Part shown: positions 16,193 through 22,557 of the stretch, one piece after another
Layout of the letters: every line of letters begins with the position of its first letter
How positions within the stretch are numbered: the stretch's first letter is position 1
DNA from: Parcubacteria bacterium SG8_24
Lineage (GTDB): Bacteria > Patescibacteriota > Patescibacteriia > SG8-24
Length of the DNA stretch: 32,438 bases
NCBI GenBank assembly: GCA_001303185.1
Contig: LJNP01000013.1
Span: forward strand, 1 to 32,438
Direction of reading: 5' to 3'
The notes under the pieces: generated by a model
What the model was told of the DNA's origin: nothing
What the model saw: the letters and a program-made list of their open reading frames with translations, nothing else
Databases searched by the model: none
Translations under genes and position numbers: made by a program

Positions 16193-17059
16193 TCAGGAGA
16201 TCGGGCAGGTATTCTTGCCCATCGCGGCGTAGAGCGCGCACCAGCCGGTCGCGGCTTCATAGAGGACGAAGCCCGCCGCGGCCATAAGCAGCGCCTTCCA
16301 GAGCCAGAGACCCACGGCCAGCAGCGCCAGTCCCAGCAACAGGCGCAGCAGGCGGTCGTTCGGGCCGATATTGCGCGCGCCGTAGGGTATGGCGGTCTTC
16401 TGGCGCCGCGCCTGCAGTTTCTTGACCTGGCGCCACAGCCAGCCGATCACGAAACCCAGGACCAGCAGCGCTCCCAGCTCCACCGCCCCGAAGACGGACA
16501 GCAGGAACGTGGCCTTGGGTTTGCCGAAATAATCGCTCTTCAGTTCCGGCACCACCACCAGCGCGTAGATGATGTCATCTGCCCGGAAGAGCTCCCGTTC
16601 CCCCGTCGCCAGCACGTACTTGCCCAGGTCGTCCGGACTGGAGACCGTTATCTCATATTCCCCCGCCGCGGCCTGTGTCCTGAATTCCGGTCCGTTCAGG
16701 TAATCGTCGCCGGCGAACTCCTCATGGAACGGCGTCCATTCGTGCGCCGCGCCGTCCAGTTCGGCGACCGCCTCGCCGCCGGAGGTGATGGTCACCCGGA
16801 AATCGGTCTCGGCTCCCGGGATATCAGGCACGGTCAGGCCGACGTAGAGCTCGAACGGCGCGTCGGAGATGATGGCATATTCGGCCGGCTGTCCCCGCAG
16901 TTCCGCGTAGTAGGCCTTGGAGACCTCCGGCTCGTCAATCAGGATCGGCGTCGTGCCGTAGACTATCCGCGGCTGGTGCGCCGCAGCCGGGAAACTGAAG
17001 AGGGCCGCGGCCAGGATGAGGATAAGAAGTGTAGTATTGCGCATAAGCAGAGGCTTCAT
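16193..17059 (-). CDS. Secreted/membrane protein with C-terminal DUF2892 (YgaP-like TM) domain
   Basis: Signal peptide; extracytoplasmic beta-like region; TM; NIGPNDRLLRLLLGLALLAVGLWLW..GWCALYAAMGKNTC is DUF2892-like. Confidence 0.75.
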   Translation of the reverse strand: MKPLLMRNTTLLILILAAALFSFPAAAHQPRIVYGTTPILIDEPEVSKAYYAELRGQPAEYAIISDAPFELYVGLTVPDIPGAETDFRVTITSGGEAVAELDGAAHEWTPFHEEFAGDDYLNGPEFRTQAAAGEYEITVSSPDDLGKYVLATGERELFRADDIIYALVVVPELKSDYFGKPKATFLLSVFGAVELGALLVLGFVIGWLWRQVKKLQARRQKTAIPYGARNIGPNDRLLRLLLGLALLAVGLWLWKALLMAAAGFVLYEAATGWCALYAAMGKNTCPIS

Positions 17060-17075
17060 AAGACATATTTTGCCT

Positions 17076-17109
17076 CATGATCGCGCTTTTGCCCATGACA
17101 TGATCGCGC
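17076..17109 (+). promoter_or_regulatory. Two 11-bp direct repeats (catgatcgcgc) upstream of the attenuator promoter
   Basis: catgatcgcgc at 17076-17086 and 17099-17109, starts 23 bp apart, 17 nt before the -35. Confidence 0.5.
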
Positions 17110-17126
17110 CAGGCGTTACCGCCCCC

Positions 17127-17155
17127 TTGACCTCATTGCGGGCCCGCCTTATATT
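17127..17155 (+). promoter_or_regulatory. Sigma70-like promoter
   Basis: TTGACC - 17 nt - TATATT. Confidence 0.75.
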
Positions 17156-17164
17156 GACCGTGAT

Positions 17165-17230
17165 ATGCGAATCACAGGCAGAACCTATTTTTTCGGCTTT
17201 TTCTTCGCCGGCCCGGGAGGGCGCGGGTGA
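17165..17230 (+). CDS. Candidate Phe-rich leader peptide
   Basis: ATG..TGA encoding MRITGRTYFFGFFFAGPGGRG, with five Phe and one Tyr in seven codons. Begins about 3 nt after the predicted start site and precedes a terminator. Confidence 0.55.
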   Translation: MRITGRTYFFGFFFAGPGGRG

Positions 17231-17258
17231 TTCGTGTACGCTGATCGTGCGTAAACGA

Positions 17259-17289
17259 GGCCGGCTCTTCCCAGGGAGCCGGCCTTTTC
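17259..17289 (+). terminator. Intrinsic terminator/attenuator in the leader
   Basis: ggccggctc-ttcccagg-gagccggcc-ttttc: 9-bp perfect stem plus T-run. Confidence 0.75.
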
Positions 17290-17316
17290 AGTTCTTTGAC
17301 CCAAGGAGAAGAGACC

Positions 17317-17535
17317 ATGAAGCGATCTTCCGATCTGAGTTGCTGTTCGACCGATTCGCCGCTCGACCTTTCTGTTCCCGCCGTCCGCAAGGACAGCCGG
17401 CCGGGTGCCGTTCGGTCCGAGGTCGACCGGGTCCGGACAGCGACGGCTGTCCGGCCTCGCGACGCGGACGACGAGCGGGAGCTTTCCGTGACCGCCGGCA
17501 TCGTGGTCTGGATGGCCCTGAACGGCGGCTGCTGA
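17317..17535 (+). CDS. 72-aa uncharacterised protein downstream of the attenuator
   Basis: AAGGAG 8 nt before the ATG; MKRSSDLSCCSTDSPLDLSVPAVRKDSRPGAVRSEVDRVRTATAVRPRDADDERELSVTAGIVVWMALNGGC; followed by a strong terminator. Confidence 0.6.
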   Translation: MKRSSDLSCCSTDSPLDLSVPAVRKDSRPGAVRSEVDRVRTATAVRPRDADDERELSVTAGIVVWMALNGGC

Positions 17536-17580
17536 AGCGGCCGCCCCCCATTCTCTTCGGAGCATTCTTGCTTCGAACAC

Positions 17581-17608
17581 AAAATCGCCCCGCGGGGCGA
17601 TTTTTTTC
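17581..17608 (+). terminator. Intrinsic terminator
   Basis: aaaatcgccccgcggggcgattttttt. Confidence 0.9.
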
Positions 17609-17652
17609 GGGCCTGACTTGAGTCGCGGTCGTGGACCCGCCTCTGGTAAATG

Positions 17653-17677
17653 AAACCGCCAGCAGGAGCGCTGGCGG
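17653..17677 (-). terminator. Intrinsic terminator
   Basis: aaaccgccagc-aggagc-gctggcgg; T-run on the minus strand. Confidence 0.7.
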
Positions 17678-17700
17678 CAAAAAGGCGGGATCAGATTATC

Positions 17701-18276
17701 TTACTTCTCATCTTTCTCGGCTTGGGCCGCGAAGGCGAGGCCGACTCGGGCGAGTTGCTCCATGTCCTCGGCGGTCTCGACGCCGTCGACGCGCAGCACC
17801 CGGCCGGGGTTCTGGCGGGCCAGCTCCTCGAAGAACTTCTCCCGTTCCTCGATCTCCTGCCGAGCTTCCGGATTCGCGTCGTAATCCTTCCGCGGCAGGA
17901 GGTCGCACCGCCCCTCGTGAATCTTCGTGCCCGTGAGCTTCTCCACGACCACCTTGCAGCGGCCGTGATCCGGGCTGATGTCCACGCGGTACAGGCCCTG
18001 CACCTCGGCCCACTCGTCAGTCATGAGACCCTCGCAGATGACCCGGACCAGGGCCGTGAGGCTCGTGTTGCAGCACGGGCACTCGTAGCGGTCGGTCCGG
18101 ATGATCACCTTGGTGGTCCGGACCTGCGGGTGGTCCACCGTCGGAACGTGCTTCTGGACGATGTCGGTGAGCACCCAATCGCCGATCCAGTGGTCGGCGT
18201 TGATGACGTACCGCGCGTGCCCGACCGCCTCATCAGGGTTGTCCGTCTGTGCCAGATCGAATACGATTCTCTGCAT
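17701..18276 (-). CDS. Hypothetical protein with a CPCC motif
   Basis: MQRIVFDLAQTDNPDEAVGHARYVINADHW...YECPCCNTSLTALVRVICEGL; Shine-Dalgarno GGGAG upstream; strong promoter at 18388-18416. Confidence 0.65.
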   Translation of the reverse strand: MQRIVFDLAQTDNPDEAVGHARYVINADHWIGDWVLTDIVQKHVPTVDHPQVRTTKVIIRTDRYECPCCNTSLTALVRVICEGLMTDEWAEVQGLYRVDISPDHGRCKVVVEKLTGTKIHEGRCDLLPRKDYDANPEARQEIEEREKFFEELARQNPGRVLRVDGVETAEDMEQLARVGLAFAAQAEKDEK

Positions 18277-18317
18277 CTCTTCTCCCTCTTGGTGTGATCC
18301 GCTGATTCTTGTGTAAA

Positions 18318-18383
18318 GGTCCTCTGATTCGGCCAAAGGCCACATTTTGTCCCCGGTGACCACCTTGATGGACCTCGAGGACC
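18318..18383 (-). promoter_or_regulatory. Candidate structured 5' UTR
   Basis: GGTCCTC (18383-18377) pairs with GAGGACC (18324-18318) starting at the predicted transcript 5' end; internal GGCC-TTT-GGCC hairpin. Confidence 0.45.
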
Positions 18384-18387
18384 ATAT

Positions 18388-18416
18388 AATTTAGCATAAA
18401 TTTTCGCTTTTGTCAA
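18388..18416 (-). promoter_or_regulatory. Sigma70-like promoter
   Basis: Minus strand TTGACA - AAAGCGAAAATTTATGC (17) - TAAATT. Confidence 0.75.
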
Positions 18417-18494
18417 GGGTGCTGCGGCATGAAAAGGCGCTGAAATAGGCGGGATGTTCGGTTCATCGACAGGTTTGGGGGGTTACTGATCGCA

Positions 18495-18519
18495 AAAGAC
18501 CGCCCATTGGGCGGTCTTT
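18495..18519 (-). terminator. Intrinsic terminator
   Basis: aaagaccgccca-ttgggcggtcttt. Confidence 0.85.
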
Positions 18520-18543
18520 CCTGTTCCGGTGTCCGATACCGGC

Positions 18544-19245
18544 TTAAGGAGTCGCTATCTCCATCCAGAGATTGATGTTCGTCTCGCCGCTTTCCTCGTC
18601 GCGGCTGATCATCAGGGTGGCCGAATCTTTGGTACCGTCCTCCTGCTCGTTCCGGCTGAAATCCAGCGACCGTATGCCGGCCATGTCCATGCTGCCGGTC
18701 GCTGCCCAGCCGGCGTCCGGCAAGGCATCCCCGTAGAATTCGGCGATCGCATCGACCGAAGCGTCCGAGATCCAGCTCAGGGTGAAGCCGGACCGGCCTT
18801 CGGAGCTGCTGCTGAAGGTCCCCTCCAGCCTGATTCCCGGCATGATCGGGAAATCGTCGGGGAAATTGCTGGGCAGGGAGGCCTCACCCTCGCCGCCGCT
18901 GACCTCGATCGTCCCCTGCTCGCCGGCTTCCGTGGTGTAAGTCATGGTGCCGCCCTCGTCGTCCGTCTCGATCCTGACCTCAGCCCCCTCGTCGTCCCGG
19001 AAGGTGACGACGCCGGCCCGCTCGTCGACGCTGACGCCCGTCTCCGCCTCGAAAGCCCTCTTCAGGCCGTAGACGGCCATCCGGCTCATGACCAGGTTGC
19101 CGATCCAGCCCAGCACCGCCAGGCCGACGACGACGGCGATGATGATAGCCAGTATCTTGCGGTTATCGGGTTTAGGCGACGGTTCGGAGGTTATCTGGTC
19201 CGGCCGCTCCGGCGCGGTCGGGGGTTGGGTCTTTTCAGGTTCCAT
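18544..19245 (-). CDS. Single-TM anchored hypothetical protein
   Basis: Pro-rich N-terminus, TM ILAIIIAVVVGLAVLGWIGNLV, then an acidic extracytoplasmic region. Confidence 0.65.
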   Translation of the reverse strand: MEPEKTQPPTAPERPDQITSEPSPKPDNRKILAIIIAVVVGLAVLGWIGNLVMSRMAVYGLKRAFEAETGVSVDERAGVVTFRDDEGAEVRIETDDEGGTMTYTTEAGEQGTIEVSGGEGEASLPSNFPDDFPIMPGIRLEGTFSSSSEGRSGFTLSWISDASVDAIAEFYGDALPDAGWAATGSMDMAGIRSLDFSRNEQEDGTKDSATLMISRDEESGETNINLWMEIATP

Positions 19246-19324
19246 AAGTGGAGAGGTTAAGGAGATAAGATGCGCTGTTTTAGCCTTACGCAGGTATTAT
19301 GGCACGGTTTCCGGCACCGAACAA

Positions 19325-19582
19325 TTACCGTGACCGGTCTTCCGTGCCTGATGACACCCTCTCCCGCCCGCGCGCCATCCTGGACACGGCCAACAGCGCC
19401 GCTAAGAGCGCGGACAGCATCACGAAAAATTCATGGCTGTCGAAGCCCAGGCCGCTGTCGGTCCGCAGCAGCAGGTCGTGCGCGTCGAACCAGTAACCGT
19501 GGATCCGGTAGTGGTCCAAGAGGAGCAGGGCCGGCAGGGCGGCCAGCACGATGAACGTTGCGCCAGTCCTCCTTACTGCCAT
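19325..19582 (-). CDS. Small membrane protein
   Basis: 85 aa with two hydrophobic segments; 6 nt downstream of the DUF6629 gene. Confidence 0.55.
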   Translation of the reverse strand: MAVRRTGATFIVLAALPALLLLDHYRIHGYWFDAHDLLLRTDSGLGFDSHEFFVMLSALLAALLAVSRMARGRERVSSGTEDRSR

Positions 19583-19588
19583 ATGGGG

Positions 19589-20263
19589 TCATTCCTTGGT
19601 GAGGGATCGGGTCACGGCCCGGCTTGCCTTGGCCGCCAGCCCCTTCACGTCTTGGGTCAGGTGCACGTAGATCATGAGGCTCAGGATGGCGGCAAAGAAG
19701 CACCAGACGGAGTAGAAGGCCTGCCGATAGTACCAGAGGGAGATGGCCAGGGCGCCGATCATGGCGAGACCGAAGACCCGGATGAACTTATGGCTCGACA
19801 GGAAACAGGAGAAGCAGGTCACGAAGACATAGGCCGCCAGGCCGTACGGGATGTCCGGCATGTTCATGGAATAGATGATGCCGCAGGCGCAGAGAGACGC
19901 CGTAACCGGTCCCTGGACGATGTAGAACAGCAGCCAGAGGCCCAGGGCGACGCCGAAGACGAGCAGTGCTTTGAGTGCGGTCCTGCGGCGGCCCGGTCTT
20001 TCGAGCGACATCACCGCGAACGGCACGTAGGCCGGCCACAGGACATGGGAGAACATGACGTACAGGAAGGCGGCGGCGGATTGAAGCCGGACGACCTCCG
20101 CCGAAAGCCAAACCACCCCTTCGGTCAGCTGTTGGATACCGAAGAGCAGGGGCATCATCGCCAGCGGCAGGCGCGATCTTGTCTTGGCCTGCCGCAGCGT
20201 CGCCGCTCCGGCGGCGCTCAGACCGCCGCCGGCGATGAAACTGGCTGTCGCCGAGAAACACAT
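19589..20263 (-). CDS. DUF6629-like membrane protein
   Basis: MCFSATASFIAGGGLSAAGAATLRQA...LAMMPLLFGIQQLTEGVVWLS N-terminal signature; multi-TM. Confidence 0.75.
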   Translation of the reverse strand: MCFSATASFIAGGGLSAAGAATLRQAKTRSRLPLAMMPLLFGIQQLTEGVVWLSAEVVRLQSAAAFLYVMFSHVLWPAYVPFAVMSLERPGRRRTALKALLVFGVALGLWLLFYIVQGPVTASLCACGIIYSMNMPDIPYGLAAYVFVTCFSCFLSSHKFIRVFGLAMIGALAISLWYYRQAFYSVWCFFAAILSLMIYVHLTQDVKGLAAKASRAVTRSLTKE

Positions 20264-20291
20264 GAAGTCAGTATGACAGGTCCGTAAGCAA

Positions 20292-20320
20292 GAAAAAACC
20301 CGCCCGGAGGGCGGGGTTTT
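20292..20320 (-). terminator. Intrinsic terminator
   Basis: aaaaaacccgccc-gga-gggcggggtttt. Confidence 0.85.
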
Positions 20321-20321
20321 G

Positions 20322-20912
20322 TCATTGGGGCCGGAAGCGAGGTTGATACTCGAACTCGTCTTGGGCCTCGTTGTCGGTAAAGGTGTCGAGGGTCGTCTCG
20401 CGGGTGAACCAAGAGTTCACTACATTACCCGGGAACAGCTGGATCCGGTCGTTGAAGCCGTGTACCGAGGCGTTGAAGATGACGATCGCTGCGGCGATGT
20501 TCTCCTCGGCCTCCGAGAGTTCGCGCATCCAGCCGGCGTAGAGCTCGGAGGTCTTGAGGTTCGGGTAGGCTTCTACGGCGACTTGCAGGCCGGTCAGCAG
20601 CGCCTTGGAATGTTGGCTGACCTCCTTGAGCTGACCGACGTCCACCGAACCTTCTTGTAGCCGGCCGACCGCGGTGCGCAGGGCGGTGATCTCCTGGAGC
20701 ACGCCCTGTTCATAGGCCTGGTGGTCCTCGAGTCCCTGCTCCAGTGCCGGGATGACCTTGAGTTTCCTGCGCTGGTAGGCGATGACGTCGGCCCAGGCCC
20801 GCTTCACGCGGTTCTTGGACGAGACGATGCCGTTGCGCAGGGCGATGACGGTTACCACGGTGAGTAGCGCGATCAAGGCGAGCGCGCCGAGGGCGATCAG
20901 TGCCAGATTCAT
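20322..20912 (-). CDS. LemA family protein
   Basis: N-terminal TM, NRVKRAWADVIAYQRRKLKVIPALEQ, VAVEAYPNLKTSELYAGWMRELSEAEENIAAAIVIFNASVHGFN. Confidence 0.95.
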   Translation of the reverse strand: MNLALIALGALALIALLTVVTVIALRNGIVSSKNRVKRAWADVIAYQRRKLKVIPALEQGLEDHQAYEQGVLQEITALRTAVGRLQEGSVDVGQLKEVSQHSKALLTGLQVAVEAYPNLKTSELYAGWMRELSEAEENIAAAIVIFNASVHGFNDRIQLFPGNVVNSWFTRETTLDTFTDNEAQDEFEYQPRFRPQ

Positions 20913-20935
20913 GTCAGACTCCTTGGCCTCGGGAT

Positions 20936-21973
20936 TCAGAAGTTGCTGTCATTGTATCTCTTGAGAGTCTCTACGAAGGTCATCAGGCGTCGCAGTTTCG
21001 GCAGCGCCAGATCGGACTTGACCTCCGCCTCGAAAGCGTCCGGGTCCTCGATGGAGGAGGACCGGCTGCTATCGCTGTCCGAGAAGGCGACGTTCATCCG
21101 GCCGTTCCGACCGACTTCCAGGTTAAGGCCGCTGAACATCCGGGACATTTCCAGGAACTCCAGTACGACCGCCGGTTTGAGGAATTTGACCGCTGCGTGC
21201 TCACTGTCGGCCACTGTCGTGAAGACACGGTTGAAATCCTCGGAGGTCGGCTCGTGCCGTACCGGGTAGTCGTAGTCGCCGCCGCTGGAATGGACGGCTA
21301 GGCGCTCCGCGAACGGGAAGTCCAGCAGCAGTCCGTAGCGGTGCAGCGTCTGGGTCCGGCGCTCCATGGTCGTGATCGTAGTCTTGCCGATCTTCTTAGT
21401 GACCGGGACGTAGTAGACGCGTACGTAGTGGAACACGTAGTGCTCGTAGGGAAAGGAGTGTTCCCGACCGGACCACTGGCCGCGGATAAGCCGCTCGATG
21501 TAGCGGTCCTCGTCGCCACGGCAACGGAACTCGCCGAATTCCTCATAGAGGTGTTCGTACATGTCCCGGCCTCGACCTTCGATGTCCTGCTCCTGCAGGC
21601 GGTTGTCGAAGAAGACGTCCTTCCTGAAGATCAGGTCGCTGATCTGGCCTATGGAGCTGTTGGCGAAGGCGATCACCAGCAGTACGACGATCAGCGCCAG
21701 CGCCAAGGCGCCTAGAATCCCGTAACCGACGATGTCGAGCGCGCGCTGCAGCGCCGGGTTCAGGAAGAAGGCCAGGGCGAAACCACCCCCGAGCACGGCC
21801 AGCGCCGCACAGACGTACCACTTGCTGCGGTTGTCGTAGCGGATCGGTCCCACCGCGTCCCGGAACTCGCGCAGGGTGGCGAATATCGAATCGAAGTCCT
21901 TCTCTTCCCGCGCGCCCTCGGCGGTCTGCCTGATTTGGGCGAGCATGGTATCGAGCTGTTGGTTGTGGCCCAT
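20936..21973 (-). CDS. DUF3137-like membrane protein paired with LemA
   Basis: Two TMs, then LIFRKDVFFDNRLQEQDIEGRGRDMYEHL..GLLLDFPFAERLAVHSSGG; immediately upstream of LemA. Confidence 0.75.
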   Translation of the reverse strand: MGHNQQLDTMLAQIRQTAEGAREEKDFDSIFATLREFRDAVGPIRYDNRSKWYVCAALAVLGGGFALAFFLNPALQRALDIVGYGILGALALALIVVLLVIAFANSSIGQISDLIFRKDVFFDNRLQEQDIEGRGRDMYEHLYEEFGEFRCRGDEDRYIERLIRGQWSGREHSFPYEHYVFHYVRVYYVPVTKKIGKTTITTMERRTQTLHRYGLLLDFPFAERLAVHSSGGDYDYPVRHEPTSEDFNRVFTTVADSEHAAVKFLKPAVVLEFLEMSRMFSGLNLEVGRNGRMNVAFSDSDSSRSSSIEDPDAFEAEVKSDLALPKLRRLMTFVETLKRYNDSNF

Positions 21974-22010
21974 CAGCGGCCCCCTTTTGTGTGAGTTGTG
22001 AAATAGCTGG

Positions 22011-22024
22011 TGACGTAGACGTCA
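22011..22024. promoter_or_regulatory. Palindrome tgacgt-ag-acgtca over the predicted start site (candidate operator)
   Basis: Perfect 6+6 bp palindrome overlapping the predicted start site of the DUF3137-LemA operon. Confidence 0.45.
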
Positions 22025-22028
22025 TCTC

Positions 22029-22056
22029 ATCCTACTTATACAGGGAGTTCTGTCAA
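22029..22056 (-). promoter_or_regulatory. Sigma70-like promoter of the DUF3137-LemA operon
   Basis: Minus strand TTGACA - 16 nt - TAGGAT. Confidence 0.6.
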
Positions 22057-22106
22057 TACAGCGGAATTTACCGCAGGACAGGCAGATTATGTTCGATCAC
22101 GATCTA

Positions 22107-22134
22107 TGAAAAGACCGCCCTCGGTTTGGGCGGT
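22107..22134 (-). terminator. Intrinsic terminator
   Basis: aaaagaccgccc-tcggttt-gggcggttc. Confidence 0.7.
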
Positions 22135-22155
22135 TCTGGTCCGGACAGCCGTCGT

Positions 22156-22464
22156 TTAGGTCTGCCCCGCCTCCATCTTGTCCCGGCAATCCTCGTCGTG
22201 CCAGGTCTCGATCCAGCAGCCAGTCGAGCGTTCGCTGGAGAAGACGGCTGCCGCCGCGCTGTCCGCCAGGTCGGCTCTCCGGTACTTCACGCCGTCCTGG
22301 TAATGGCAGACGAAGGCGGCGCTGCCGATGTCGCCGAGGCGGTAATACGGGACCTCACCGGCCTGTCGCGTCATGGCGATAGCCTTGCCCAGGAAATCGG
22401 TCACGAAGATGCAGCGACCGACCTCCTGGTCGTCGCCGGTGGTAAAGATCAGTACTTGATACAT
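22156..22464 (-). CDS. Hypothetical small protein
   Basis: MYQVLIFTTGDDQEVGRCIFVTDFLGKAIAMTRQ...; AAGGAG before the Met at 22464; terminator downstream. Confidence 0.6.
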   Translation of the reverse strand: MYQVLIFTTGDDQEVGRCIFVTDFLGKAIAMTRQAGEVPYYRLGDIGSAAFVCHYQDGVKYRRADLADSAAAAVFSSERSTGCWIETWHDEDCRDKMEAGQT

Positions 22465-22526
22465 GCCGTGCTCCTTCGAAAGATCCAGTACCCCTTCACT
22501 ATACTTCCTGCCCGAACCTGTCAAAC

Positions 22527-22551
22527 CGAAAACCGCCCCGGAGGGCAGTTC
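22527..22551 (-). terminator. Intrinsic terminator
   Basis: aaaaccgcccc-gga-gggcagtt. Confidence 0.6.
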
Positions 22552-22557
22552 TTTCAT

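Noticed and set aside
15902-17080. 392-aa plus-strand ORF
   Set aside because: Antisense to the ABC ATPase and DUF2892 genes, both well supported.
17317-17535. RiPP precursor interpretation of the 72-aa peptide
   Set aside because: No modification enzyme, leader-protease or transporter gene is adjacent on the same strand; CC and GGC alone are insufficient.
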